Shown: positions 26,579 through 35,591, counted from the first letter of the stretch. The stretch: 64,000 nucleotides of DNA from Streptomyces tendae (GCF_008632955.1 NZ_CP043959.1:4030001-4094000), one strand, 5' to 3'. Notes: generated by a model not told the origin, from the letters alone. A program made the numbers and translations.

Positions 26579-27121
26579 TCAACGAGTGGCCGCGACGTAT
26601 TGGTCCGACGACATCTCGAACACTCGTACGCGCCGGCCGCCGGTGGGTGCCACGGTTTCACGGAACAGACGCATCCCCAGCTTGGTCATGATCCGTTCGG
26701 AGGCGTCATTGCCCACCTGAGCGATGCTGACGATCCGTTCCAGCCCTCGTTCTTCGAAGCCGAACCGTACAGCGGCCGCAGCGGCCTCGGTGGCCAAGCC
26801 CTGCCCCCAGTGGGAACGCCCCAGTCGCCAGCCGACCTCAACCGCCGGCAGTATCTCCGGCAGGAAGCCGGGCACCGAAAGGCCGGTGAACCCGGCCAGC
26901 TCGCCAGTGGACCGGAGCTCCACGGCGAACAGTCCGAAGCCCTGGGCCTCCCACTCGCTCTCCCATTCCTCCACCCTGGCGCGAGTCCGCTGTTCGTCAA
27001 GGACCCTGCCGTCACGGATCCACCGCATGACCTCGGGATCGGCGTTGACGGCAGCCATGGGCGCAACGTCTTCCTCGCGCCAGCGACGCAGCATCAGACG
27101 GGGAGTCTCCAGCATGACCAT
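26579..27121 (-). CDS. GNAT acetyltransferase (RimJ/RimL type)
   Basis: 180 residues from the ATG at 27121, which has GGTGAGG close upstream; earlier ATGs lack a site. The start LETPRLMLRRWREEDVAPM and the motif VGWRLGRSHWGQGLATEAAAAAVRFGFEE (in two parts) with acetyl-CoA loop RSHWGQGLA define the RimJ/RimL-like group, which acetylates protein N-termini, amines or antibiotics. The substrate is unknown. It is a single gene. Confidence 0.85.
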   Translation of the reverse strand: MVMLETPRLMLRRWREEDVAPMAAVNADPEVMRWIRDGRVLDEQRTRARVEEWESEWEAQGFGLFAVELRSTGELAGFTGLSVPGFLPEILPAVEVGWRLGRSHWGQGLATEAAAAAVRFGFEERGLERIVSIAQVGNDASERIMTKLGMRLFRETVAPTGGRRVRVFEMSSDQYVAATR

Positions 27122-27269
27122 CCAATCCTCACCAGGCGTCTCATCCGTGTGGATCATTGCCGAAGTCCCACTCTTCCGGAATACGGGACCGGTCCCGGAC
27201 CCGTCGTCAGGTGTCCGACGCCTCAACTGCTCCTGTCCGTCGGCCGGTCGGAATCCTCGTCGACCGGTA

Positions 27270-27713
27270 CTACGCCGGCCTGTGTCCTGAGGAGGCGGTC
27301 CCCGTGGCGCTGATGGACTGCCGCCCGTCCGTCGCAGAGCGAGCCCGGCCCGCGGTGGCCGGTGTGTCGCGCAGGCCGAGCCGCAGGTGCTCGACGTGGT
27401 GGAGGGCCTGCTCCAGAAGTTCGGCGACGTGGTTGTCGTGGAGCGCGTAGATCACCGAGCGGCCCCGACGCTCGCCGGTGACCAGGCCGAGGTTGCGCAG
27501 CAGACGCAACTGATGCGAGCAGGCGGACTGTTCCATGTCGACGGCCTCGGCGAGGTCGGTCGCCGCGCACGGGCCTTCATGAAGGCGGGCCAGAATCCGC
27601 AGCCGGGAGGGAGTGGCCAGGGCCTGGAGCGTGGCAGCCACGTCGGCGGCGCCCACGGTCTCCAGGCGCTCGCGCGCGGTGGCGGTGGTTCTGGCGTCAG
27701 CTCCGTGGCCCAT
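27270..27713 (-). CDS. ArsR-family metal sensor with alpha-5 zinc/cobalt site
   Basis: 147 residues from the ATG at 27713, chosen because TAGAAT (27726-27721 on this strand) ends seven bases before it, fitting a leaderless transcript; an earlier ATG at 27749 lies inside the operator. The winged helix is LATPSRLRILARLHEGPCAATDLAEAV and MEQSACSHQLRLLRNLGLV. The C-terminal helix reads DNHVAELLEQALHHVEH: aspartate and histidines at spacings 0, +2, +13, +16, exactly the CzrA/SmtB alpha-5 site for zinc or cobalt. It is divergent from a P1B-4 ATPase that it should repress. Confidence 0.88.
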   Translation of the reverse strand: MGHGADARTTATARERLETVGAADVAATLQALATPSRLRILARLHEGPCAATDLAEAVDMEQSACSHQLRLLRNLGLVTGERRGRSVIYALHDNHVAELLEQALHHVEHLRLGLRDTPATAGRARSATDGRQSISATGTASSGHRPA

Positions 27714-27745
27714 GGCTGCCATTCTACGGACAGAGACCCATGAAC

Positions 27746-27765
27746 ACATGAATCACTCTTCATGT
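27746..27765. promoter_or_regulatory. ArsR-type operator ACATGAA-N6-TTCATGT
   Basis: A perfect seven-base inverted repeat with a six-base centre between the sensor gene and the ATPase gene. Its form and place fit SmtB/CzrA operators, and it would cover the -35 region of the ATPase promoter. Confidence 0.75.
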
Positions 27766-27847
27766 AGTCCTGTACGGTGGAGGGCGCGGTGCCGGTGCTC
27801 CGGCTGGCCGCCGTTCCGTCATGCCGTCGTGAAGGAGTTGCGCTCCG

Positions 27848-29824
27848 ATGACCTCCGTCACTCCAGCCCCGGTTGCCCGGGCAACGTCTGCGGGTGAAGG
27901 CGGCGCGCCCCGGCACCGTACCCGCGTCCTGGCCCTGCCTGAGGCGCGCTGGGCCGCCGCAGCCACCGTCTTCTTCCTGCTCGCACTGCCGCTGCAGCTG
28001 GCCGGTGTCACGGCGTGGGCGTGGGGGCCGCTGTACGCCGTGACATATGTGGCGGGCGGTTGGGAGCCGGGGTGGGAGGGCCTGCGGGCTCTGCGGGACA
28101 AGACACTCGATGTCGACCTGCTGATGGTCGTCGCCGCTCTTGGGGCGGCGTCGATCGGGCAGGTGATGGACGGCGCGCTGCTCATCGTCATCTTCGCCAC
28201 GTCCGGAGCGCTAGAGGCGGTGGCCACGGCGCGCACCGCCGACGCGGTGCGTGGCCTGCTCGATCTCGCACCGGCCACGGCCACCCGCGTCGACGCCGAT
28301 GGCAGCGAGGCGACCGTCGCCGTTGAGACGCTGTCCGTCGGCGACATCATCCTCGTCCGGCCCGGCGAGCGCGTCGGTGCCGACGGCCGGGTGCTCGACG
28401 GGGCGAGCGACGTCGACCAGGCGACCATCACGGGTGAGCCGTTGCCCCTTGCCAAGGGGCAGGGCGACGAGGTCTTCGCGGGAACCCTCAACGGCACCGG
28501 CGCCTTGCGTGTGCGTGTGGACCGTGAGGCCTCCGACACGGTGGTCGCCCGGATCGTGCGGATGGTGCAGGAGGCGTCCGGGACGAAGGCGCCGACCCAG
28601 TTGTTCATCGAGAAGGTCGAACAGCGCTATTCACTGGGCATGGTGGCGGCCACCCTGGCCGTGTTCCTCGTCCCGCTGACCTTCGGTGCGGACCTCACCG
28701 ATGCGTTGCTCCGGGCGATGACGTTCATGATCGTGGCCTCACCGTGCGCGGTCGTCCTGGCGACGATGCCGCCCCTGCTGTCCGCCATCGCGAATGCCGG
28801 ACGGCATGGGGTACTGGTCAAGTCGGCGGTGGTGATGGAGAGGCTGGGGCAGGTCGACGCGGTGGCGCTCGACAAGACCGGCACGCTGACCGAGGGCACA
28901 CCGCGGGTCACCGACGTCCGACCGCTCGCCGCATCCCGGCTGGGCGAGGGTGAGTTGCTGGTCCTTGCGGCCGCCGCGGAGCACCCGAGCGAGCATCCGC
29001 TGGCCCGTTCCGTCGTGGACGCGGCACACGAACGCGGACTCGCCCTTCCGGTGGCGGAGGACTTCGACTCCACGCCCGGCGTCGGGGTGACCGCCTCCGT
29101 GGACGGGCGCGTGGTCGCGGTCGGCGCCCCGGCGCGGCTCCTCGGTGGGGCGACGGACGCGGACTCCGCCCTCGCGGCGGTGCTTGTCGGTGAGCTGGAG
29201 GACGGAGGACGGACCGCGGTCCTGGTCACGGTGGACGGTACGCCGGTGGGCGTGCTCGGTGTCGGAGACCGGCTGCGGCCCGACGCCACCGCCACCGTCA
29301 CCTCGCTGACGTCTCTCACCGGAACCGCCCCCGTACTGCTGACCGGCGACAATCCGCGCGCCGCCGCTCGCCTGGCCGCGGAGGTCGGCATCGAGGACTT
29401 CCGGGCCGGACTGCTGCCCCAGCACAAGGTGGGTGCGGTGCGAGAGCTGGAGGACTCCGGCCGCAAGGTGATGGTCGTGGGCGACGGCGTCAACGACGCC
29501 CCGGCGCTGGCGGCTGCCCACACCGGTGTCGCGATGGGCCGGGCGGGTTCCGACCTCGCCTTGGAGACCGCCGACGCCGTCATCGTCCGCGACGAACTCG
29601 CCCCGGTCCCCGCGGTGATCGCCCTGTCTCGGCGCGCCCGCAGGCTCGTCGTGCAGAATCTGGTCATCGCCGGAGTTTTCATCACCGGCCTGGTGATCTG
29701 GGACCTGGCCGGCCATCTGCCGCTGCCGCTCGGCGTCGCGGGTCACGAAGGCTCCACCGTCATCGTCGGCCTCAACGGACTGCGGCTGCTGCGGGAAGCG
29801 GCCTGGAGGAGGGCCGCCGAGTGA
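27848..29824 (+). CDS. P1B-4-type heavy-metal ATPase (cobalt/zinc/iron export)
   Basis: 658 residues; GAAGGAG precedes the ATG. It is a P-type ATPase with TITGEPLP, DKTGTLTEGTPRV and VVGDGVNDAPALAAAHTGVAMG. The metal-binding membrane motif is ASPCAVVL (SPC rather than CPC), and the last membrane region has HEGST. SPC plus HEGxT marks the P1B-4 subgroup (CoaT, CtpD, CtpJ), which exports Co2+, Fe2+ or Zn2+. There is no N-terminal metal-binding domain, also typical. Control by the divergent ArsR sensor fits efflux of zinc or cobalt. Its stop overlaps the next start. Confidence 0.9.
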   Translation: MTSVTPAPVARATSAGEGGAPRHRTRVLALPEARWAAAATVFFLLALPLQLAGVTAWAWGPLYAVTYVAGGWEPGWEGLRALRDKTLDVDLLMVVAALGAASIGQVMDGALLIVIFATSGALEAVATARTADAVRGLLDLAPATATRVDADGSEATVAVETLSVGDIILVRPGERVGADGRVLDGASDVDQATITGEPLPLAKGQGDEVFAGTLNGTGALRVRVDREASDTVVARIVRMVQEASGTKAPTQLFIEKVEQRYSLGMVAATLAVFLVPLTFGADLTDALLRAMTFMIVASPCAVVLATMPPLLSAIANAGRHGVLVKSAVVMERLGQVDAVALDKTGTLTEGTPRVTDVRPLAASRLGEGELLVLAAAAEHPSEHPLARSVVDAAHERGLALPVAEDFDSTPGVGVTASVDGRVVAVGAPARLLGGATDADSALAAVLVGELEDGGRTAVLVTVDGTPVGVLGVGDRLRPDATATVTSLTSLTGTAPVLLTGDNPRAAARLAAEVGIEDFRAGLLPQHKVGAVRELEDSGRKVMVVGDGVNDAPALAAAHTGVAMGRAGSDLALETADAVIVRDELAPVPAVIALSRRARRLVVQNLVIAGVFITGLVIWDLAGHLPLPLGVAGHEGSTVIVGLNGLRLLREAAWRRAAE

Positions 29825-30220
29825 GCCGCCGCAAGGCTCCCGCACAGGCGGCGCCCCGGTGCACGGTGACCGTGTGCGGGGGGTGCTGCTGCGGCACGGT
29901 CAAGGTATCCGGCACCGACCACGTCGCCCGACTCGCCGTGCTCGATGCCGAACTGGGGGCGATCGCCCAGGTCCGGGCGGTGAACGGTCTCGGCGCGTGC
30001 GAGCAGGCCGACGTCATCGTCGTACAGCCGTCTTGGCGCGGGCGGGCCGGGCCGCGGGCGGGCGGCCGGTCCGGCTGGGCCAGGTAACGACCCCGGCGCG
30101 ACGGGCGACCTCGTGGTGTGGGTGCGTGCCGGCGGACCGGGCCTCGCCGACCCGCCGGACATCCTCGGCCTGTACGAGTTCGGCCCGTCCCGGCGCGTAC
30201 GGCGGGCCGTCGAGAACTGA
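29821..30220 (+). pseudogene. (2Fe-2S) ferredoxin-like gene with frameshifts
   Basis: Starts with a GTG overlapping the ATPase stop. The first frame reads TVTVCGGCCCGTVKVSG and later NGLGACEQADVIVVQPSWRG, the cysteine pattern of small thioredoxin-like 2Fe-2S proteins, but stops at 30087. The other frames continue the family: RPVRLGQV (about 30063-30086), then NDPGATGDLVVWVRAGGPG and on to a TGA at 30220. The total length is one base over a multiple of three. At least two small indels near 30060-30086 are needed, so the gene is broken or the sequence is wrong there. Confidence 0.7.
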
Positions 30221-30318
30221 GAAATACGCGGCGGTCGTTGCCGGTGTTCGCGTCCGGAGCCACCACGGCCGCCGGAGGTCCGCCGTCGCGCGGTGCCGGC
30301 CGGTCACGAGGTACGTCA

Positions 30319-31080
30319 TCAGCCGGCAGTCGTGGGGGGTGCGAGAACGACTGGTTGCCAGACGTGGGCCGGCGCCGATGTGGTGAGGACCTGGTCCGGA
30401 TGCCCCTGTCCGGCGATGCGGCCGTCCTGAAGCAGGAGGCATGCGTCCGCCGTGCGTGCGACCTCCAGGTCGTGCGTGGCCTGGACGACCGTCACCCCGT
30501 CGGCGACCAGTTCCGTCAGCAGGGTCCCGATCCGCTCCCTCGCCTCCGGATCCAGCCCTGTGGTCGGCTCGTCGAGGAGCAGAAGGTCCGACTCCTGTGC
30601 CAATCCCTGTGCGATGAGAGCGCGTTGACGTTGTCCACCCGACAGCTCGCCCAGCTGACGTGAGGCGAGGTCCCGGATCGTGAGCCGGTCGAGCACCGCA
30701 TCCACGGTCGCGTGGTCCCGGCGGGTCAACCTGCGCCACGGGCCGCGGTCGCCCCAGCGCCCCATCTCCACGGTCTGCCGGACGGTGAGCGGCAGGGCGT
30801 CACCGACGGCTCCGCGTTGCGGGACGAACGCCGGTGGCCGGTCTCCGGTGCGGTGGAGATCACCGGATGTCGGACGGATCACACCGGCGAGCACGCCGAG
30901 CAGGGTCGACTTGCCGCTGCCGTTCGGTCCCACGAGCACTGTCGAGGCCAACTTCGGTATCTGCGCGCTGATTTCACGAAGCACCGGGAGGCCTGGGTAG
31001 CCGGCGCACAACTCGGAGAAGTGGAGATGAGCAGTCCGCTCCAGGGGTGAGGTGGGCGAGGGGTCCGGTTTATTGAACAT
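30319..31080 (-). CDS. aztA: Zinc ABC transporter ATP-binding protein
   Basis: 253 residues. Walker A GPNGSGKST, Q-loop FVPQRG, signature ELSGGQRQRALIAQGLA, Walker B LLLLDEPTTGLD, and switch histidine ATHDLEVA. It belongs to the metal-importer ABC group (ZnuC/MntB/AztA). The ATG at 31080 is preferred to one at 31089 because a TACAAT box ends seven bases before it, implying a leaderless mRNA, and a Zur-type palindrome covers that start. The permease, solute-binding and chaperone genes run divergently from the other side of the same 24-base gap, matching an aztABCD locus. Confidence 0.85.
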   Translation of the reverse strand: MFNKPDPSPTSPLERTAHLHFSELCAGYPGLPVLREISAQIPKLASTVLVGPNGSGKSTLLGVLAGVIRPTSGDLHRTGDRPPAFVPQRGAVGDALPLTVRQTVEMGRWGDRGPWRRLTRRDHATVDAVLDRLTIRDLASRQLGELSGGQRQRALIAQGLAQESDLLLLDEPTTGLDPEARERIGTLLTELVADGVTVVQATHDLEVARTADACLLLQDGRIAGQGHPDQVLTTSAPAHVWQPVVLAPPTTAG

Positions 31081-31088
31081 GATTTTCA
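31074..31088. promoter_or_regulatory. Zur box overlapping the aztA start
   Basis: TGAACATGATTTTCA closely matches the actinobacterial Zur palindrome TGAAAATGATTTTCA. It lies across the predicted transcription start of the ATPase gene and directly before the permease gene, so one repressor could shut both directions when zinc is ample. Confidence 0.85.
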
Positions 31089-31104
31089 TTGTAGTGTCTC
31101 CGCC

Positions 31105-31959
31105 ATGGAATGGCTGACGGTCCCCTTCGAGGCGACCTTCGTACAACGAGCCCTGTGGGGCGGGATACTCGTGTCCACGATCTGCGCGCCGGCGGGCACC
31201 TGGGTGGTGCTGAGAGGAATGGCCTTCCTCGGTGACGCCATGTCCCACGGGTTGCTGCCGGGCGTCGCGCTGGCCGCGCTGCTCGGCGGAAATCTGATGG
31301 TGGGGGCGGTGGCCAGCGCCGTCGTCATGACGGCCGGTGTCACCGCGCTCGGCCGTACACCGAGGCTGTCCCAGGACACCGGCATCGGGCTGCTGTTCGT
31401 GGGCATGCTCTCGCTCGGCGTGATCATCGTCTCGCGCTCGCAGTCCTTCGCGGTCGACCTGACCGGCTTTCTCTTCGGTGACGTCCTCGCCGTCCGGCAG
31501 CAGGACCTCCTCGTGCTCGCGGCGGCGTCGCTCGCGGCGCTGGTGGTGTCGGTCCTCGGCCACCGCGCCTTCCTGGCCCTGGCTTTCGACGAGCGCAAGG
31601 CCCATACCCTGGGTCTGCGGCCGCGCCTGGCCCACGCCGTGCTGCTCGGCCTGCTCGGTCTGGCGATCGTGGCCTCGTTCCACATCGTGGGAACGCTGCT
31701 CGTCCTCGGACTGCTCATCGCCCCGCCGGCGGCCGCTCTGCCCTGGGCCCGCAGTGTGCGCGGGGTCATGGCACTCGCCGCCCTGCTCGGCGCCACCGCC
31801 ACGTTCGGCGGGCTGCTTCTGTCCTGGCACCTGAGCACTGCCGCCGGCGCGACCGTCGCGGCCCTCGCGGTGAGCCTGTTCTTCCTCTCGCACGTGCTGT
31901 CCGGGCTGCGGAGCCGCCGTGCGCGCCCCGCCCCCGCCCCTGTACTCGAAGTCAACTGA
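31105..31959 (+). CDS. aztB: Zinc ABC transporter permease
   Basis: 284 residues with about eight membrane helices. The family pattern of ZnuB/AztB is clear: LWGGILVSTICAPAGTWVVLRGMAFLGDAMSHGLLPGVALA (in parts), with the ATPase-coupling loop GMAFLGDAMSHGLLPG, and later SFHIVGTLLVLGLLIAPPAAA. It forms the membrane channel for zinc delivered by the AztC-type binding protein. There is no obvious ribosome site before the ATG; a TAGTGT box eight bases upstream suggests a leaderless or nearly leaderless message. Confidence 0.88.
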   Translation: MEWLTVPFEATFVQRALWGGILVSTICAPAGTWVVLRGMAFLGDAMSHGLLPGVALAALLGGNLMVGAVASAVVMTAGVTALGRTPRLSQDTGIGLLFVGMLSLGVIIVSRSQSFAVDLTGFLFGDVLAVRQQDLLVLAAASLAALVVSVLGHRAFLALAFDERKAHTLGLRPRLAHAVLLGLLGLAIVASFHIVGTLLVLGLLIAPPAAALPWARSVRGVMALAALLGATATFGGLLLSWHLSTAAGATVAALAVSLFFLSHVLSGLRSRRARPAPAPVLEVN

Positions 31960-31980
31960 AAGAAGCCTGAGGCGATCGCC

Positions 31981-33216
31981 ATGACCGTCCGCAGAATCGT
32001 CACTCCGTGGGCTTCGGCCGCCCTGGTGCTCACCGCGCTGCTCGCCACGAGCTGCGCGGGAGACAAGGACAACGACTCCACTCCCGCAGCGACTTCCTCA
32101 TCCGCCACTCCGCACGGGTACGTCGAGGGAGCACAGGAGGCCGCCGAGCCGCAGTCCCGGCTCCTCCTGAACGACCCCGACAGCGGGGACAGCAGGGTTC
32201 TCGACCTCATCACCGGCAAGGTGCACAGGACCGCCCAGGTGAAGGGAACCGTCCGGCTGGGAACGGACGGCAGGTTCGGCTACCTCCACGCCTCCGGCGG
32301 CATCCATGTGCTCGACAGCGGCGCCTGGACGGTGGACCACGGGGACCATGTCCACTACTACAGCGCGGCGATTCGCGACGTCGGTGAGCTTCCCGTGGAC
32401 AGCCGGGCACAGGTGCGCAGCGACGCCGTCGTGACCGCGGTGACCAGCGAGGGCGGGCGCACCGTCCTCTACGACCGGAGCAAGCTGGAGAAGGGCAGGA
32501 TCGAGTCCTCGCGGACGCTGCCGCGCACCTACAGCGGCGCCGTCGTGCCGTACGAGGAGCACCTGCTCGCCTTCGCGGACGAGAGCGGTGCAACCAAGCT
32601 CGTCGTCCTCGACCGCGAGGGTGCGCGCGTCGCCTCCCCGGATGTGAAGTGCGAGGAGCCGCGAGGAGACGCCGTCACCCGGCGCGGCGTGATCCTGGGC
32701 TGCGCCGGCGGCGCCCTGCTCGTCCGGGCTCAGGGTGGCGCCTTCACCGCCGAGGAGATCCCCTACGGACGGCATGTGCCGGCGAAGGAGCGGGCCACCG
32801 CTTTCCGGCATCGTCCCGGCAGCGACACCCTCACCGCCCCGGCCGGAGACGACGCCGTATGGGTCCTCGACGTCGCGGAGCGGACCTGGACCCGGGTGGA
32901 GACCGGACCGGTCGTCGCGGCCAACACAGCCGGAGAGGGCTCCCCACTGCTCGTCCTGGAGACCGACGGCTCGCTGCACGGCTACGACATCGCCACCGGA
33001 AAGCAGACCGCGCGGACCGAGCCGCTTCTGACGGGAGGGAAGCGGGCCGGCACCGACGGCGGCGCCCCCGTCATCGAGGTCGACCGCAGCCGCGCCTACG
33101 TGAACGACCCCGACGGAAAGAAGGTGCTCGAAATCGACTACAACGACGGATTGCGTATCGCGCGCTCCTTCGACCTGGACGTCAAGCCGGTCCTCATGGC
33201 GGAGACCGGACGATGA
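31981..33216 (+). CDS. AztD-like zinc chaperone lipoprotein (beta-propeller), first copy
   Basis: 411 residues. The signal peptide ends at a lipobox-like LLATSC, so the mature protein is membrane-anchored outside the cell. The body consists of propeller-type repeats (LLNDPDSGDSRVLDLITGKV, VWVLDVAERTWT, LHGYDIATGKQT, VLEIDYNDG). It holds a histidine cluster VDHGDHVHYY near residue 120, like the flexible zinc site of AztD chaperones that pass zinc to AztC. It lies between the permease and binding-protein genes and overlaps the latter by four bases. AztD assignment is by motif and context. Confidence 0.7.
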   Translation: MTVRRIVTPWASAALVLTALLATSCAGDKDNDSTPAATSSSATPHGYVEGAQEAAEPQSRLLLNDPDSGDSRVLDLITGKVHRTAQVKGTVRLGTDGRFGYLHASGGIHVLDSGAWTVDHGDHVHYYSAAIRDVGELPVDSRAQVRSDAVVTAVTSEGGRTVLYDRSKLEKGRIESSRTLPRTYSGAVVPYEEHLLAFADESGATKLVVLDREGARVASPDVKCEEPRGDAVTRRGVILGCAGGALLVRAQGGAFTAEEIPYGRHVPAKERATAFRHRPGSDTLTAPAGDDAVWVLDVAERTWTRVETGPVVAANTAGEGSPLLVLETDGSLHGYDIATGKQTARTEPLLTGGKRAGTDGGAPVIEVDRSRAYVNDPDGKKVLEIDYNDGLRIARSFDLDVKPVLMAETGR

Positions 33217-34190
33217 GCCGGACCGAGGCGAAGCAGCGCGCGAGGGTGAGCATCGCACGTCTGCGCAGCCTGATCCTGGGCCTGCTGGCTCTCGCCGTGG
33301 CCGCCACCGCCACCGCCTGCACCACCGGCGACGACCGGCCCGGCATCGTCGTCACGACCAACATCCTCGGCGACGTCACCCGGGAGATCGTCGGTGACGA
33401 AGCCGACGTCACCGTCCTGATGAAGCCGGGCGCCGACCCGCACTCCTTCGGCCTCTCTGCGGTGCAGGCCGCCGAGCTGGAACAGGCCGACCTCGTCGTT
33501 TACAACGGCCTGGGACTCGAGGAGAACGTACTGCGGCACGTGGACGCCGCCCGCGAGTCCGGCGTCGCCACCTTCGCGGCCGGCGAGGCGGCCGGGCCGC
33601 TCACCTTCCACACGGCCGACGACGGCGGTCCCGAGGGCGAGGAAGGACAGCCCGACCCGCACTTCTGGACCGACCCCGACCGGGTGCGCAAGGTCACCGC
33701 CTTGATGGCCGATCAGATCATCGAGCACGTCCATGGCGTGGACGCCGACACGATACGCGGCAACGCCGACCGCTACGCCGAGAAGCTCGCGGAGCTCACC
33801 ACCTGGATGGAGAAGTCCTTCGACCGCATTCCGGAGGGCAAGCGGGCCTTGGTCACCAACCACCACGTCTTCGGTTACCTCGCCGACCGCTTCGGCTTCC
33901 AGGTGATCGGCGCGGTCATCCCCAGCGGCACCACGCTGGCCTCACCCAGTTCCTCGGACCTCCGCTCACTCACCGAGGCGATGGAGAGGGCGGACGTACG
34001 CACCGTCTTCGCCGACTCCTCCCAGCCCCAACGGCTCGCCGAGGTACTGCGTACGGAAATGCGCGGCCAGGTCCGGGTCGTCGAACTGTACTCGGAGTCG
34101 CTGACCGCCAAGGGCGAGGGCGCCGACACCTACCTGCGGATGATGCGCGCCAACACCACCGCCATGGTCCACGGCCTGACCGGCGCCTGA
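33213..34190 (+). CDS. aztC: Zinc ABC transporter substrate-binding protein
   Basis: 325 residues with an export signal ending near ATATAC, probably a lipoprotein. It is a cluster A-I metal-binding protein: VVTTNILGDVTREIVGDEADVTVLMKPGADPHSF in two parts gives the first histidine (DPHSF); DPHFWTDP the second; VTNHHVFGYLADRFGF the third; VFADSS the aspartate. Three histidines and one aspartate are the zinc ligands of AztC. A loop EGEEGQPDPH is short and acidic rather than the long histidine-rich loop of ZnuA, again AztC-like. It starts with an ATG overlapping the previous stop. Confidence 0.88.
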   Translation: MSRTEAKQRARVSIARLRSLILGLLALAVAATATACTTGDDRPGIVVTTNILGDVTREIVGDEADVTVLMKPGADPHSFGLSAVQAAELEQADLVVYNGLGLEENVLRHVDAARESGVATFAAGEAAGPLTFHTADDGGPEGEEGQPDPHFWTDPDRVRKVTALMADQIIEHVHGVDADTIRGNADRYAEKLAELTTWMEKSFDRIPEGKRALVTNHHVFGYLADRFGFQVIGAVIPSGTTLASPSSSDLRSLTEAMERADVRTVFADSSQPQRLAEVLRTEMRGQVRVVELYSESLTAKGEGADTYLRMMRANTTAMVHGLTGA

Positions 34191-34278
34191 CCTGCAGCGT
34201 CTCCCTGCCCGCCGGCAGACCGGCCCACACCGTCACACCACACCGCCGCCACCGGGCGGCGCGGAAAGGAGCACACAG

Positions 34279-35481
34279 ATGAACAAGTCCATACGCAGCA
34301 GAGCTTTCATGGGCGCGGCACTCGCCCTGGCGGCCTCCACCGTTCTGACCGCCTGCGGAGGGGGTGACTCCTCCTCCGCCGACGCCAAGACCGACGGGAC
34401 CACGAGCGCCACGCCCGCGGCAGCGGTCAAGAACCCGCTGGTCGCCACCTTCGACGGCGGCCTCTACATCCTGGACGGGGAGAGCCTGAAGCTCGCCACG
34501 GCCATCGAGCTCCCCGGCTTCAACCGGGTCAACCCCGCGGGCGACGAGGACCACGTCATCGTCTCCACCGACAGCGGCTTCCGCGTCCTGAACGCCACCG
34601 GCCAGACCTTCACGGACATCGAGTACAAGGGCGCCAAGCCCGGCCACGTCGTACGCCACGCGGGCAAGACCGTGCTCTTCACCGACGGCACCGGAGAGGT
34701 CAACGTCTTCGACCCCGCCGACCTGGGCCGTGGCAAGAAGCCGGAAGGCCGCACCTACACCTCCGCCGAGGCACACCACGGTGTCGCCATCGAACTGGCC
34801 AACGGCGAACTCCTCAGCACCCTGGGCACCGAGGAGAAGCGCACCGGCGCGCTGGTGCTGGACGAGAACAACAAGGAGATCGCACGTAACGAGAACTGCC
34901 CCGGCGTCCACGGCGAGGCGGCAGCCAAGGCGGAAGCCGTCGCCGTCGGGTGCGAGGACGGTGTCCTGATCTACAAGGACGGCAAGTTCACCAAGATCGA
35001 CGCCCCCGACGACTACGGCCGCATCGGCAACCAGGCCGGCAGTGATGCTTCACCGATCCTCCTGGGCGACTACAAGACCGACCCCGAGGCCGAGCTGGAG
35101 CGGCCCACCCGCGTCTCCCTCATCGACACCGAGAAGAAGAAGCTGCGCCTGGTGGACCTGGGCACCAGCTACTCCTTCCGCTCACTGGCCCGCGGCCCGC
35201 ACGGCGAGGCCCTGGTCCTCGGCACCGACGGCGCCATCCACGTCATCGACCAGAACTCCGGCAAGATCGAGAAGAAGATCCCCGCCGTGGGCGAGTGGCA
35301 GGAGCCGCCGGACTGGCAGCAGGCCCGGCCCACCCTGTTCGTCCGGGACCACACCGCGTACGTCTCCGACCCCGGCAAGAAGGCCCTGCACGCCATCGAC
35401 CTGGACACGGGGAAGAAGATCACCTCCGTCACCCTGCCGGAGAGCACCAACGAACTGTCGGGCGTCGTCGCCGGACACTGA
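34279..35481 (+). CDS. aztD: Zinc metallochaperone AztD, second copy
   Basis: 400 residues; lipobox LTAC in a clear signal peptide, AAAGGAG before the ATG. Repeats of a beta-propeller run through it: ATFDGGLYILDGESLKLA, AKPGHVVRHAGKTVLFTDGTGEVNVFD (in parts), AEAHHGVAIEL, CPGVHGEAAAKAEAVAVGCEDG, LVLGTDGAIHVIDQ, HTAYVSDPGKKALHAIDLDTG. The histidines in PGHVV, AHHG and GVHGEA and the cysteine pair suit AztD, which hands zinc to AztC in the cell envelope. It is more typical of AztD than the first copy and closes the operon. Confidence 0.8.
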   Translation: MNKSIRSRAFMGAALALAASTVLTACGGGDSSSADAKTDGTTSATPAAAVKNPLVATFDGGLYILDGESLKLATAIELPGFNRVNPAGDEDHVIVSTDSGFRVLNATGQTFTDIEYKGAKPGHVVRHAGKTVLFTDGTGEVNVFDPADLGRGKKPEGRTYTSAEAHHGVAIELANGELLSTLGTEEKRTGALVLDENNKEIARNENCPGVHGEAAAKAEAVAVGCEDGVLIYKDGKFTKIDAPDDYGRIGNQAGSDASPILLGDYKTDPEAELERPTRVSLIDTEKKKLRLVDLGTSYSFRSLARGPHGEALVLGTDGAIHVIDQNSGKIEKKIPAVGEWQEPPDWQQARPTLFVRDHTAYVSDPGKKALHAIDLDTGKKITSVTLPESTNELSGVVAGH

Positions 35482-35502
35482 CGGCGCGACATGCCCTCGC
35501 CG

Positions 35503-35525
35503 CAGCGGCCCGCCGCGGGCCGCTG
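35503..35525. terminator. Hairpin after the azt operon
   Basis: CAGCGGCCCG pairs with CGGGCCGCTG around a three-base loop, 22 bases after the last azt stop and before a convergent gene. Confidence 0.55.
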
Positions 35526-35591
35526 TGGCCGCTCTCCACCTTGACGATGTGGGCCTCGCCGTCACCGCCCCCGGTAGTGGCGGTCCGGCGC

